Notes: generated by a model from the sequence alone, not told the origin. A stretch of DNA of 64,000 bases from Lasiosphaeria ovina (GCA_033439765.1 JAULSN010000006.1:1054001-1118000); one strand, 5' to 3'; shown: positions 32,064 through 44,266, counted from the first letter of the stretch. Translations and numbers: made by a program.

Positions 32064-35000
32064 TTAGACGGCGGAGCCCACTTCTATTTCCTCGTCGTCA
32101 TTGACAACGCATTGGCAACCGTATGTTCTTCTAAACTCCTCCCGCGTCATGTTCTCTAAAATCGCCATGGCTTTTTCGGCCACAGAAGTCTTGGCATACC
32201 GACTGCTGACTCCCACAGTGTAGGCGATCGTCTGTCCATGGACGCAAAATCCACATACAACTAGAGGCTCGGCAGCGGCAGCGCCCTCGTCGATGCCGTC
32301 ACGCTCCAGCTCCTTTACTAGGACGCGCCAGTTCATGCAGTGGAGTCTAGTTTGCATCAGATTCGCAAGGAAGGTGACTGGATGCTTGTTTGCATAAGTG
32401 TCATAGAGACTCATGTCCTCAAAGAACGGCTGCACATGTTCCCTGAAGAATGATTGCACAGTGCTGTAGTCATAGTGACTGTCGACAAAAATGGCCCCAA
32501 TGTATGCCTCTACTACATCAGGAAGGCACTTGGGCGGCCGCAAGCATTCGACCCAGAAGTTGCGCAGGTATTCCGACTCTGGTTTGCCGGCGCCAACAGC
32601 TTCCTCCTTTGCGGCCTGCAGGGCTTCGTTGATCTCGGCAACATAATCAGCCAGCTCTTTTTGGATAGCTAGAGAGGAAAACATCATCGCCTTGTTGAAC
32701 TGCAACATAACACTGAGGCAACCGAGGAACTGGTTCGACACCATTGCTGTCTTGTGTTCTGTAAGCCACTGCGGGTCTGCGTCCGGAAAGCGGTGAAATA
32801 AGAAGTCGACACAAGCCATGTCGAGGAGCGCATCACCGAGCCACTCGAGCCGTTGATAGCTCGGCAGTTTTTCGTACACCTGGGGGTATGTCGGGTGCTG
32901 AAACGCCGACCGTAGGAGTCGAGGATATCTGAAGGCATATCCCAGGCGCTGATGGAATCTCCTGGCCATATCTACCTGGGTGCTGGTTTCGGGCATTGTC
33001 TGCCATTCCGGCTTCTTATATGCCTCGTAGTAGTCGTTCCAGGTGAGCATGGCGTGGTGTTTGTCTTTTACTACAGCCGTAACTGCTTGAATGGCAGGGT
33101 CAAAGCTGTCGGTTTCCATACCCGTGAGATACGCAGCCCCGATCAAGGCCTCGCAAACGTCTGCGATGGTTTTGTCTCCCAGAATATGCCGGGGTCTGTT
33201 TTCGGTTCGCTTTCCCTTCTTCAACGTCAACCCCTCTGGGTACCATAGCCGTCGGTTGAAGGACATGGAGCGAATGTACTGCTCTAGATTGGCCTCGAGT
33301 GCATTGTTGAAGAGGTTTTTGTTGCAAACGAGCAGCATCCGTTTAACGTGATACACATACTCGCTTGTATCGGGTATGAGCGTGAAGATGGAAATAGTGG
33401 TGGCCATCTTGAGGAAGGTGTCGCCGAGAAATTCCAGTCTCTCGTAATTTTTTCCCATGCCTCCTTGAAAGTTGATCTTTCCGACACCGTGCTCGTCCGT
33501 GTTGTCGCTGTCCTTTGTAAAGGCCTCCAAGGCGAGATCCGGACGAATTCTCAGCCCCAACATTCTGCACGCATCGAGTGCCACAAGATTAGAGTCGATC
33601 CGGTGGATGATGGCTGGAAAGTTGTAGGCCATGGCCACTACGTCAACCGGAATCTGCAAGTCGGGTCAGCAATGCACTTTATGCGAGCGGAAGGGTACCT
33701 ACCGGGGAGATCCTCAGTGGCTCAAGGACCAAGAAACACCGGTTCGCAGCAGGGTCATGATCTGCGCTAGCTCTGTCCAGCAGGTTTCGTCTAATGGGCA
33801 ACAGTTCGGCTTCCACGACAGGTTGATCCTCCCGGAAAGCGATGCGGAATCGTGATTTGGACCATAGGCTGTTACTGTAGTTCATTATGCTATGGGTTGC
33901 CATTTTCCAGGCTTTATGGGCTGGGGCTACAACCCCCTCCGGGACGAGGTCTGTTGGCTTGAAGTCGTGGCGACGTCCGAGAGCAAAGAACTTCCGTGAT
34001 CCATCCCACGGGTCCGCAACATACTTGTTTTGGAAGAACTCATCTGGCTCATTGAAGTCATACTTGATCCGTTCGTTTGCCTGGACAAATTCCATAGCCG
34101 TCCAGTCCACGATTGAGTTGACGTCCGTTGCCGATGAGAAGTCAAATGCGTGGCCCTTGAGAGTTGGAGCCAGGTAGTAGGGAAGCTCGGCTGCGGATGC
34201 TTCGTACTCCTTGCTAAATATATCAGCGAAGATTTTCAGGGTAAATGATGTCAGAGCCTGAACAAGTTTGTCGTCCTTGAGCTTGAAAGGCTCGGGAATG
34301 GGCGTGCAGCAAACGTTTGATTGACGGTTCGAACCGAAAAATAGGGGGAACATGGGGAGTGGCGGCATGGGTTGGCGGGTCAACAACAAAAGCGGCGTGG
34401 AGGCCCGACCAAGCGCCTCGGGATCTGCCAAAGTCAAGGCCATAGCAAAGAGCTCAACGGGATTTCCGAGGGCAGACCAGATCTCAGGCTTTATTCGCAT
34501 CTCATATTCGGCCCTCTTCTTGGAGCTAATTGCCAGACGGGCATTCCGCATCGCAGGAAGTTGTTTGGTGAATATAGGACGAAGATGGCCGTCGAGATAT
34601 TTGCCTCGTATCAAGGCGAGACACATCTCGAACGCAGCTGAACACTTGGCTACTGCCTTGCTCGCATATACATTGCCGATGGCACTTCTGATAGGTGATG
34701 CCGGTGGCAACATGACCTCGCATTGAAAGCCTCCAAGTGCGGAGGTAATCACGTACTCGGGATAAAGAGCAGTCCCGGGTGGATGTGGCAGAGAGCTGAC
34801 GAAGGTGGAAATACAGGTCAGGCTCTGCTTGTAGCTGAGCTTCGCCCCAGTCTCTGGGATAATATACTGGCGTTGGTTCTGTTCCTTCCGCAGGAAATAC
34901 TCCATGTCAAAGTTGTTGCCCGTCAGCTTTCGATCTTCGGGCATGGCAGCACAGAACTGGCGGATAACCAATTCGTTGGCCTTGTTCTGGTAGATCTTTT

Positions 35001-37080
35001 TGCGGTGCATCGTGTTGTATTTCTCGATCATGTGGATATATTGGGAGTCGGCTTGACGAGCCCGACCCCGAGATTGTATATACTGAATCAAGGTGTCGTA
35101 AAGGTCGAATCGAATGATCACGTTGCAGTCGGGAATGTCCAGGCCCTCTTCGGCGACCGAGGTTGCAAACAAACAGTTGATATCGCCATTCTTGAATTTG
35201 CGGATTGTCTGGACCTGGGTGCGGAAGCTAGCATTTTGCGGGCTCCAGCTTGCATCCGATGCTCCTCCTCCGGTCTATTAACTTGAATTAGCATCAATAC
35301 CATCGCCGACTTTGAATCATCCACTTACCAGAATGCCCACACGAACACCCGGGATCTGCATCTCTGACTGTTGCAGCAGATCCGACAGCATACTGGCCGT
35401 ATTTCTCTGCTTGACGAATACGATGCATCGTCGGTGGGCGTCGCCGGCCTTGAACTGTTCTTGGAGAGTCGTGTGAAGCGTTATGGCCTTTGATGACAGA
35501 AGATGTTTAGAGAGGGCTGGTCTTTGAAATTCGTGAGTAAGCACCAAATTCTTGGCATCTTGCACTTCCTTGACGTGTCGATCTACCGTTTGATTGATCG
35601 AATACTCGCGAAGGAGGTTCCGCTCTGTCATTGCCTCCAACCTCACGTCATGTATGTCCCCGAAGAACAGTTGCCAGTAGCGGTCAGAGACCCAGGCCCC
35701 CAGCTCCGCTGCCGCCATCTTGCTAAAAGCAAATGGTTTCTGGAACAGTTCATGGTCTCCGACGAGAACTTTCAGCGACCGGTGCAACTCTGTCTCGAAA
35801 TCCCTGGGCAGGCTTTCATATTCGATCACAAGCTCCGTCTTTGGCTTGCAAATGGTTTGTTTCAGCACATCTGGATCGGAAACGGTGGATATCCGGCTGT
35901 GAAGAAGCGCCTCCAGCTCCGCAGCAGCTCTCTTTGGGTCAACCTGGGAATCTACGGGGGAGGCGGTCATTCCCAGAATTCGCGGCCGCTTCGCGACATC
36001 CCGTACCGGCATGTAATGGTCCTTGATGATGCGGGCAAAGGGGTGGTTTTTCTTGGTGTGGTGCGCTTCGTCAAAGACGAGTAGATTGATTTGCTCCATG
36101 CGAAGAAAGGAGTGGTGGAGGCATCTGTAGAGCACATCGGCAGTGCAGACGACGGCCATGTAGTTGTCAAGCGTCTTCTGCCAAAACCCGGCCGACGAGA
36201 TATTGTCGATAATCTCGCCACATAGCATCTCGACGGGGTAGTCCAGGTTGCAAGTCAAGACAGCATGCTGCTGGAACAGAAGTGCCACCTTGTCGACAAG
36301 AAAGAATGCTATACGCTTGGGAAGCCCCTGTGCGCGGTCTTCGAGCTCATTCTGTAGTGTCCATCGCAACAGCAAAGCGGCAATTAGCGTCTTGCCGGAT
36401 CCTAGAGTAATGTAGAAGGAAATATGTCAGCGCCATCAAGTCTGGACCTAGCAGGAGGGAAATATATGTAACCGACCTGTGTCCAGCACGGCGATTGTGT
36501 TTTGTATTTTGGCCAGCTCAAAGAGCTCAAGCTGGTAGTCGCGAGGGCTCGTGATGATCTTCTTGTTTCCAGAGTTTTTGATCAGCCAGCCAACAGATTG
36601 CTCGTCGTCGAGAACGATCTTGTTCGCGGCTTTGGTCAAGTTTTGCTGATTTTGCTCGACCCACAGCGCGAATGCCGCATTTTCTGCACGCTTCTTCTCG
36701 GATATCCGGCGTGGCTTTGGGGGCTCGTTGACTAACCATCGCTTGACTCCTTCCTCTTCCTGGTCGTCTCTGTCTGATTCTGCATCTGCTGCCTCTTTTT
36801 CCGATGCGGCGTCTTCATCGCCATCCTCGTCGCCCTCAACAGCGCGGGGTATGTCTGGCAACTCTGGCGAGAGCTTTTCCGCCGAAATGACAGGCGGGTC
36901 GCCATCCCCGTCGCCCTCAACAAGGCGAGGTACGTCTGGCAACTTTGGCGAGAGCTCCTCCGCCGAAATGGCAGGCGGGTCGCTGAGGTCAATCAGGTCA
37001 GAGCTGTCCGAAAAATCTATCAGGTCGCCCATGACCTCTGCTGGCGGCGGGGCCGATGGCACGGCTGGGGCGTGCGGCAT
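32064..37080 (-). CDS. DCL1: Dicer-like protein 1 (RNase III/helicase)
   Basis: Four exons joined in phase: 37080..36477, 36401..35329, 35274..33703 and 33653..32064, giving 1612 aa; introns of 75, 54 and 49 nt. Domains in order: acidic N-terminus, Q-motif RDYQLELF then Walker A DTGSGKT (about 200-206, spanning intron 1), DEAH box (312-315), GMTASP, helicase motif VI QSRGRARQ (626-633), a dimerisation/PAZ-like middle, RNase IIIa ERLEFLGD (1154-1161) with partner acids DVCE (to 1251), RNase IIIb QRLEWLGD (to 1357) with LPDVVE (1461-1465), and a dsRNA-binding end with the zinc set Cys1522, His1555, Cys1596, Cys1598. All catalytic acids are present. That C...H...CxC set is typical of the DCL1/S. 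pombe Dcr1 type. It cuts dsRNA into small RNAs for quelling or meiotic silencing. Start ATG 37080 has good context; an in-frame ATG exists at 37392. Confidence 0.95.
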
Positions 37081-37819
37081 CTTGCTCTTTCTCGCTACTG
37101 CTAGACTAGGATTCAGGGTAGGATGCCAAAGGTAGTAGCCCAGAGGCAGTAATATAGCCAAGTCTAGGGTAGGTAGGTAGGAGGAAACGACGGAAAGTGC
37201 GCTACTTGGGGTGGAGGGATAGGGATGCGCGCCAACAAGTGCGATTGCAAGGAAAGAGCGAGGCTGACAGGTTGACAAACCGGCCCGGCCCTGTTTGCGG
37301 TGGAGCAGGTCAGCGGGGTAGGTTGTCAGGGCAGCAGGACTACTAGCTGTAGTAATTGCAAAAGAGGCAGGCGCGGAGGTTAAAAAGGTCACGGTACTAT
37401 ACGGCAGGTAAGGTAAGGTAGGTAAGGTAAGGCGGTAATGGAGGCGAGTGAATCTTGGGGGGAGCTGCCTGACCGTGGGGCGGGTGATCTCGTCTGATTC
37501 TGAGAAATGGCGAAGAGGAAAGAACGTGAGTGATGAGAAAAGATGAGAAAAAGAGTGCTTGTGCGAATCGCTGGCAAAATAAGACCTGGAAGGGAAGTTT
37601 GGATGGCAAGGGTAGGTCCCTAGGCAAATGCGGTGAGCTGTATATGCCTACCTGACCTTCTTACCCTTACGCAGCTGGCCTCACTACATTACCTGCAGTA
37701 TCGGACGGACCAGGTGAAGAAGAGTGAAATTCAGTAGCAGATCAGATCAAGTACCATTTCTGACCCCCCGCGACATATCCAAGCAACTCCGCCAGCCAAG
37801 TCATCAACTACGGCTCCCA
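37081..37819. other. DCL1 5' flank / PDX3 3' flank
   Basis: About 740 bp holding the promoter and leader of DCL1. A run of AGGTAAGGTAGGTAAGG lies near 37405-37435. No gene seen. Confidence 0.5.
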
Positions 37820-38785
37820 TCAAGGGCTCAGCCTCTCCAAACTCCACGTCGGCTCTCCACCCTGGGCCTCGTCGCTGCCCGCGCCGTGCACGCGGTCGTA
37901 GACGAAGCGGTCGTGCAGGCGGTTCTGGCGTCCCTGCCAGAACTCGACCCGCTCGGGCACGATCCTGAGGCCGCCCCAGAACTCAGGCACGGGGATCTGG
38001 TCCTGGCCCTCAAATCTCGCCTCCTCCTCACGCACCCACCCGTTGAGCTGCGCCCGCCCGTCGTCCTGGCTGTTCATAAAGTCCGGGCCCAGCACAGCGC
38101 TCTGCCGGCTCGCCCACGCCCCGATGCGGCTGCCGCGCACCCGCGTGTCGAAGTAGAGCCGGCTCTCGGCCGACGAGAGCCGCGACGCCCGGCCCTCAAC
38201 GCGCACCTGGCGCTCCAGCGGCTCCCACCAGAAGACGAGCGACGCCCAGGGGTTGCCCGTGCTGGACCCGTCGGCGGTGCCAAACAGGTCCCGCGCCTTG
38301 CCGCTGGTGCCGAAGTTGCTGTATATGACGAAGCCGGTCGGGTCGAGCTCCTTCATGTACACGATGCGCGAAGACACGCGGCCCGAGGGCAGCTGGGCCG
38401 TGGAGAGGGTGCAGGTTTCCGGGTGCGCGATGCCAGCCTCGGGCTGAGAAGCTCCGCGGAACCACGCGTGGAACTGCTTGATTGGGCCCTCCGGGTCGAG
38501 ATCCTGTCGACGCAGACCGCCAGTCTGCTCGGCCTTGAGGAACTGGCCGGCCTGGCGGGCAGGACCTGGAACGGCCAGGGGCGCCGGAGAGTCTGCCCCG
38601 GCCGCACCCGTGGGCGCAACTATCACGTCAGGTAGGTAAGTCAAGGGCCCAGTGAAAAGAAATTACATTAAAAATCAAGGCAAAGTGAAGATATGCGCGT
38701 CACTCATCTATACTGTGAGCCTTGAGAGTGGAAGCTTCCACTTACAGATGAGCTTGGCAGCCTCTTGCGGCGGATAAAGCGCCAT
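37820..38785 (-). CDS. PDX3: Pyridoxamine/pyridoxine 5'-phosphate oxidase
   Basis: Two exons, 38785..38746 and 38619..37820, separated by a 126-nt intron (GTAAGT donor, GATAG acceptor); the join creates KLIFAPTG, matching the start of fungal PDX3 proteins, and a 279-aa product. Visible motifs: KELDPTGFVIYSNFGTSGKA (FMN/PLP region), WWEPLERQVRVEG, RGSRIGAWASRQS and the C-terminal FWGGLRIVPERVEFWQGRQN followed by RLHDRF, the family signature. The enzyme uses FMN and oxygen to make pyridoxal 5'-phosphate, the active form of vitamin B6, in the cytosol. It sits head-to-head with TAP42. An in-frame alternative without the intron starts at 38644 but would lose the conserved IFAP. Confidence 0.92.
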
Positions 38786-39655
38786 TGTCGGTGAGGGCGG
38801 AAGACGACGTCGGGCGACTGCAGAAGCTGAAACGAGTCTTTGGCAAGTGACTCGCATTGACCGTGTGCCAAACAACACGAACTCAACTCTCAAAGATGAG
38901 GATTGGCTGTCTTCTTGGCTTTTTGTTTTATAGATACCGTCGATAAGTTGTTGTTAGCGGTTCGATGACGCCGTCGTCACAAAGGGGCTAAGGAACCTGT
39001 TTCCGTCACTCTCCCCCCACCACAGCCCAATGCCACTTTTACACAGCCCGGCTGCTGTTACCCCAAAACAGCCCACATTGGAATTCCCAAAGGATTGAGA
39101 AACTAGTAGAAACATACTGGCCAATGGCGTCTGCATCTCCAAGAATAATCGTTTCCCAGGACCAGAGAGAATTCCAGTTCAAGAGCGGCCGTCGTCGTAT
39201 AAGTGTCACTCGTAAGTTGTCGATCCGATAAGATAAGCGATAAGCGATAAGCCCTATTCGAGGAGGGGCAACAGCGAAACTACCCTCATCGTTTGGGGGT
39301 TGGGAGCAGGGGTTTTACAAATCCCTGCGCTGAGAACAACCAGGGCGGCATGCTTCGTTGGACGACCGTTGACGACAAAACAATTTTGACAGCAATTCAC
39401 GACGAACTCGCCCTCCAAAAACAGGAATTCGAGTTCAGTCCTCTCACTCGCAGCAGCGACCACGCGACTACGAAATAATACTCCCCGGCGTCGTCATTCA
39501 AAGCAGTAATATCTACAGCGAATCAAACCAGCCTTCCTCACCCATCACATCACATCACATCAAGCCGACCGACCGAGATCTTCGCGAGCGAAAAAAGCAG
39601 GGGCAGGGGACAAAAAGCCAAAACAATAAATTAAAAAAGGAGAAAAACCACCACG
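38786..39655. promoter_or_regulatory. Shared divergent promoter region of PDX3 and TAP42
   Basis: 870 bp between two divergent starts. A direct repeat of CATCACATCA near 39543-39560 and GATAAGCGATAAGCGATAAG near 39230-39250 (three GATAAG-type boxes) are visible; GATA-factor binding is an inference. Short frames here are not convincing genes. Confidence 0.4.
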
Positions 39656-40933
39656 ATGGACAACAACCCTCCAAGATCCCTCAAAGCGACCTTCGCAGCC
39701 GCCGAGAGCCAGCGCCTCGCGCTCGAAGCGGCGCGGGACACGCAGTCGACAAGCTACGCGGACAGCGTGGCCGCGTGCACAGCGACCTACGAGGCGTGCC
39801 GGCAGCTAGCCGCCCAACTGTCACTCTTCAGCGGCAACGAGGGCGCCGAGGACCTCTCGACGTCCAGCCTGCCGTACCTGCTGGTCGACTACCACCTAGC
39901 AGAAGTGATGCAGCGGACGCCGTCTGCGTCACTAGGAGAACGGCGGCGCACGCTGGCGCGCGCGCGCGACGCGCTCGAGCGCTTCCTACACGTGCTCGAC
40001 GGGTACGGGCTACTGGCGCCCACGCACCGCCGCCTACTGAAGCGGTACACGGAGGCGCCGTCGCAGTTCAGCAGCACGGCCGGAACCAATGGGGGGGACC
40101 CGGCGGCGCGCCGCGAGGCCAAGATCGCAAACTTCCGCGCCGAGAAGGAGCTCCGCGCCAAGCTGGCCTACCTGCGCGGGAGGCAGCAGGAGGCTGAGCA
40201 GCGGCGGTGGCGGAAGAGACGCGGCGGCAAGAACGACGTGGGCGGGGACGATGACGGCACGGTAGAAGCGCACGACGATGATGACGACGACGAGGAGGAA
40301 GAGGAGGACGGCGGCGACCAAAACAACGGCGGGCCCGACGACGAGGCCGTGCGCGCGCTGCACCTCGCGCACCTGGAATTCAGCGCGCACATGGCGTTCC
40401 AGGCGCTCGAGGGCATGAACCGCGAGTGGGAAGTGCTGGCGCAGGCGCCGCCGGCGCCCGAGCACGGGTCAGCCGAGGGGCGGGGGGGGCAGACGGCGCA
40501 GGCCGAAGAGGACGTGCGGCGGCGGCAGCGGCAGCAACTGCAAGCCAGCGGCATTACACCAGACACGGAATACAGCGAGCGACTGGACCTAGTCCGCGGC
40601 GCGCTCGGCAACGGGAGTAAGGGAGGGCCGATCCTGTCGGCGCAGGGCAAGCCGCTGCAGCCGTTCACGCTGCTGAGCAACCGGCAGGAGCTGGCGAAAG
40701 GGGTGTTCCGGCCGGGCCACAACCTGCCGACCATGACCATCGACGAGTACCTCGACGAGGAGCGGCGGCGCGGCGGCATCATCGAGGGCGGCGGCGAGGC
40801 GAGCTACGCCCGCCCCGACCCCAACGAGGACGACTACGAAAAGGCCGACGCCGAGACCCTCAAGGCGCGCGCCTGGGACGAGTACGTCGAGGCCAACCCC
40901 AAGGGCAGCGGCAACACGCTGAATAGGGGCTAA
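39656..40933 (+). CDS. TAP42: TAP42-family PP2A-associated regulator
   Basis: Single-exon 425-aa frame. The N-terminal two-thirds is helical (LKATFAAAESQRLALEAARD onward), as in the TAP42/alpha4 domain that binds the catalytic subunit of PP2A-type phosphatases. A D/E run follows at about 203-218, then the conserved C-terminal block LPTMTIDEYLDEERRRGGII and a final NTLNRG, both hallmarks of the family. TAP42 acts in the TOR nutrient pathway by holding PP2A-like phosphatases. The acidic insert and high GC content are normal for this genus-level background. No intron is needed. Identification is firm. Confidence 0.93.
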   Translation: MDNNPPRSLKATFAAAESQRLALEAARDTQSTSYADSVAACTATYEACRQLAAQLSLFSGNEGAEDLSTSSLPYLLVDYHLAEVMQRTPSASLGERRRTLARARDALERFLHVLDGYGLLAPTHRRLLKRYTEAPSQFSSTAGTNGGDPAARREAKIANFRAEKELRAKLAYLRGRQQEAEQRRWRKRRGGKNDVGGDDDGTVEAHDDDDDDEEEEEDGGDQNNGGPDDEAVRALHLAHLEFSAHMAFQALEGMNREWEVLAQAPPAPEHGSAEGRGGQTAQAEEDVRRRQRQQLQASGITPDTEYSERLDLVRGALGNGSKGGPILSAQGKPLQPFTLLSNRQELAKGVFRPGHNLPTMTIDEYLDEERRRGGIIEGGGEASYARPDPNEDDYEKADAETLKARAWDEYVEANPKGSGNTLNRG

Positions 40934-41818
40934 AGGGATCTGTACTCCTTTTTGGTGGGACGGATACTAGCTAGCTTTTTATATGCATAGAAATAATTAA
41001 CGCCCTACCTAGCCATTGAAGAAGCAGCTCGCTGTAGTTTGTACCGATTGTTTTCCTTGTATTGTTGCACCAGCGAAGCCAGTCTTTCGGGAACCTTTGC
41101 ACCATTACTTATTTATATTTTGCTTTCCCATTCTCATTCCCATTCCCATTCCCACCTGATCCTTTGTTACATAGGTACCTACCTACGTAGTGACTAATGT
41201 AAATGCAAAGCAATGTATCCGTACAGGCATGCCTGTCCAGAAGATCCTCACGAGCCCACGCCCAAAGTCCACGTATACAAATTAAGCACGCCCTGTTGTC
41301 CAAAATCGTGCAGGATCCTCAAAGATACATGATAAACTCTACACTAAGAGACACGCTCGGGAAAATGTCCCTCGCGAACAAGTACCCAGCTAATTTTCCA
41401 CACATCGCGGCGCTTGTTCTCTTCTCCTTCCAATGTGTGAAGAGAAAAAAGGAAAGAGGAAGGAAAATAACGAAGAAAATGCTTCCCAAACTCCATACCA
41501 AAGAAGTGTCGTCCATCTCATGCCCGTTTTACCCAGACCAGGGAAATTTGCTCAAATGCGCCATGTCGTGAGAAGAGGTATGCGTCAATCATCATGTCCA
41601 TATGCATAGTTGCTTTTTGGAGGCATTACCTCTGATATCGCAAGTAGATTGACTTACCCTTCTTCTTTATATCGCAGATGACGAGGAAAGCCCGCCCATT
41701 ATATTTTGGAGGTCAACAGGACACGACGATGGTATAAGAGCCTCGTCGGTCTTTAAAGAAGAGGGATGCAAAGAAAGAGAGGGAAGAGAAGAAGAGGAAG
41801 CTAGAAGATAAGAGGCAC
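40934..41818. other. Intergenic between convergent genes
   Basis: 3' flanks of TAP42 and the next minus-strand gene. ATTCTCATTCCCATTCCC repeats near 41130. A 122-aa open frame (41203..41571) lacks any domain. Confidence 0.5.
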
Positions 41819-44266
41819 CTAGGACGGCATAGCGCTATCGTCGCCAACGTCCTCGAAGCCGTCCAACGTGGAGCTGCCGTCATCAGACAGATCCATGTCG
41901 TCTTCGAAAAAGAACTCCATGTCTTCATCGCCCTGGGCTTCCTCTGAGCTGCCATCTTCCATGTCGGAAGCGGTCATGGTCGCGCTCTCAGTAGTTTGAG
42001 AGGCCGCATCATGGTCGCCGTAATTTTCGACATAGCTCGCCAGCGCTTGGCCGTGCGCTTGATGATGAGCGGGTACCAAAAACATGGCGTCGGCGTATTC
42101 GGCATCGTTGGCCGAGAATGTCTCAGACGAAACAGACGGGGCAGCTACGACCCGGTTTCGTGGTAGTCCGCTGGAGGCGCTCTGCTCAGCATCCATGCTG
42201 CGGACAGTAGAGGTATCGTCAATGTCAAGACCGCCAAAACTGAGGTCTGAGGGGGTGATAGTTGAGGCACAGCCCATGGTCTCTGTGTCTGTCTCGCTGG
42301 CGACAGTATATCCTGTGTGATATCCGGGTCCCGGCTCACTAGGACCCATCTCGGCAGGAGGGATGGCGTCTTGGAAGACACCGCCAGATCCGTCGTCAAG
42401 GCCTCCAGCCCACAGCGGCAAGTAGTTCATCTCTTTCTCCTCGAGGGTAAGAAGGAGGTGATCGGACAAGACGTATCGGAGTCCGGAGAATTCGGAGAGT
42501 TCGTCGGATTTGGGATGTAATATATCAAGGCACAAGACCTTCACCGCAGACATGAGCTGAGCAAAGAACTTCGTATGGTCGAACATGACCGTATTCCGGA
42601 ACGTATACATGTCCATGTCCATGTCCATGTGGTGCCCCGAGAGTTCTAGTATATCTCGGGCTTCCCAAAGGAGATCCTTGAACTCGGTAGCCAACATGGA
42701 AAGAGTTTTCCCATTGTAAAAAGAACTGCCAAAGGCGACGGTGACATCAGCACGCCGAAGCGACTCCCAGAAGAACGGTGTAAGAGACCGCTGTGTGGCG
42801 TTGAGCTTCTTGTATAGGTCAGCCAAGTCGACGAGCTCGCTCTCTGGAACATAGTGAGTTCGCTGGTATCTAAGAAGATCTCCGAAATAATTGTCAGGAA
42901 GACGAAACTCGAGAGTCCGTCCCACCAAATCATGAAATGCGGCTATCGTGGCTTCGGATAGGGCATTGTAGGCTGACTTCAGGTCGCAGGCGGGAAACTG
43001 TTCGATGAGAGCCCCCAAGCGGCGCATTTTCTCCCACTCGCCGATCTTGGCTGGGAGTCGTTCGAATACATCATCTGCCTGAAGCATGGCTAGATTTGCA
43101 CTCATGCGCTCGACCATGGCGCGGCTGGCGTACTCGATAGCATCGGAGGGGAAATCTCCATAGTCATCGCGCCTTCGCTGAGCCCACGTAACAGGTGGCA
43201 ATCTTGGAGAAGGATTGGTAGCCGCAAGATCAATGGCGTTCTCGTTGACCATGATCTTGAATGTATGAGTGAGAACACCTGGGATGCGCAGGGCAAGGGC
43301 CAGCTGGTACGCCTTCTCTGGACATATCTCCATGAATTTGGTGTTGGGCTCGGCGAGTAGCCATTGAGTTACGGGACCGACGACAACGCTAGGAACCTCG
43401 AGATAGATCGCCACCTGCGCAACCGTCCACATCCGGGTAGCCGAATTCAGCAAAAGGTCTTTGCCGTTGATGGCGTGGAGTACACGCATTACGGCGGCAC
43501 GGTGTCGGACGCGGCAGTAGTCGTCGACCTTGCGGAAGTCGGGTATATGACGAGGCGCAGATTGGGATGACGGCGAATCATCGCCGACGATGCCTGGTAC
43601 AGTTTGGACCTCCCAGTAGGAGAAGTCGAGGGGGCCTGTAGAGTTAGCTGAGAATAATGACTTCGCACAGGACGTGATGTGCGCGGACATACAATTTGGC
43701 GCTTTGCAGATATCGTCATGGCCCAGGGCAAGAACGGCGCCGACAGCCATATCGGCGAGAGGACGAGTCTGAAACCCGGTGGGATCCGGGCCAATTGCCA
43801 GAACCCCGTTTGGCTCGTAGTGGCCGGCGAGAAACCAGAGCTTGACCATTCTGGGTAGCCAGAGGGCGGCAGTGAGATCGGCGAGCTCGGCGCCCTCCAA
43901 GGGGGGGGTGAAATCGAGGATGTACTCGATGCCCGGCGGCAGAGGTTTTGAACCCCAACGGCGGCGGTACAGCCTCTGGCGCCTGTCGTCGAACATGTCG
44001 GCAATCTTGCTCGAGCCTAGACGCAAGAGCTTGTCGCGGGACATGCGGATCTGTACATCGGGCCAGGGCGCGCCGTCGCAGGCATAGCCCCTGTCCGATT
44101 CCTGGTCGAAGGTAACGACGGCCAACACGTCGCCGCCGTTGTCGTCAAAGTTGGGGTACTTCAGTGACTGGATCTCCAGCAGTTGCAGGTCAAAAGCCTT
44201 GACGGCTCTCGCATTGCGCCCTTTGACCTCCTCCCGAGAGGTGAAGGGGTATACGGAGCTGCTCAT
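41819..44266 (-). CDS. Conserved hypothetical protein, about 796 aa
   Basis: ATG at 44266 (MSSSVYPFTSREEVKGRNAR). The frame is open throughout, but 43692..43636 has every mark of a 57-nt intron (GTATGT donor, AGCTAAC branch point, CTACAG acceptor); because 57 is divisible by three it hides in the frame. Removing it joins KAPN to CPLDFSYWE and gives 796 aa instead of 815. The first 600 residues look globular (WLPRMVKLWFLAGHYEPNGV, YLEVPSVVVGPVTQWLLAEP, YCRVRHRAAVMRVLHAINGK); the last 200 are Ser/Asp/Glu-rich and disordered, ending DVGDDSAMPS. There is a short MDMDMDMY run. I do not recognise a family or catalytic motif. No signal peptide or membrane segment is evident, so a cytosolic or nuclear protein is likely. 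Confidence 0.8.
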   Translation of the reverse strand: MSSSVYPFTSREEVKGRNARAVKAFDLQLLEIQSLKYPNFDDNGGDVLAVVTFDQESDRGYACDGAPWPDVQIRMSRDKLLRLGSSKIADMFDDRRQRLYRRRWGSKPLPPGIEYILDFTPPLEGAELADLTAALWLPRMVKLWFLAGHYEPNGVLAIGPDPTGFQTRPLADMAVGAVLALGHDDICKAPNCMSAHITSCAKSLFSANSTGPLDFSYWEVQTVPGIVGDDSPSSQSAPRHIPDFRKVDDYCRVRHRAAVMRVLHAINGKDLLLNSATRMWTVAQVAIYLEVPSVVVGPVTQWLLAEPNTKFMEICPEKAYQLALALRIPGVLTHTFKIMVNENAIDLAATNPSPRLPPVTWAQRRRDDYGDFPSDAIEYASRAMVERMSANLAMLQADDVFERLPAKIGEWEKMRRLGALIEQFPACDLKSAYNALSEATIAAFHDLVGRTLEFRLPDNYFGDLLRYQRTHYVPESELVDLADLYKKLNATQRSLTPFFWESLRRADVTVAFGSSFYNGKTLSMLATEFKDLLWEARDILELSGHHMDMDMDMYTFRNTVMFDHTKFFAQLMSAVKVLCLDILHPKSDELSEFSGLRYVLSDHLLLTLEEKEMNYLPLWAGGLDDGSGGVFQDAIPPAEMGPSEPGPGYHTGYTVASETDTETMGCASTITPSDLSFGGLDIDDTSTVRSMDAEQSASSGLPRNRVVAAPSVSSETFSANDAEYADAMFLVPAHHQAHGQALASYVENYGDHDAASQTTESATMTASDMEDGSSEEAQGDEDMEFFFEDDMDLSDDGSSTLDGFEDVGDDSAMPS

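Noticed and set aside
41203..41571. 122-aa open frame between TAP42 and the next gene
   Set aside because: Lies in overlapping 3' flanks, AT-leaning, no domain.
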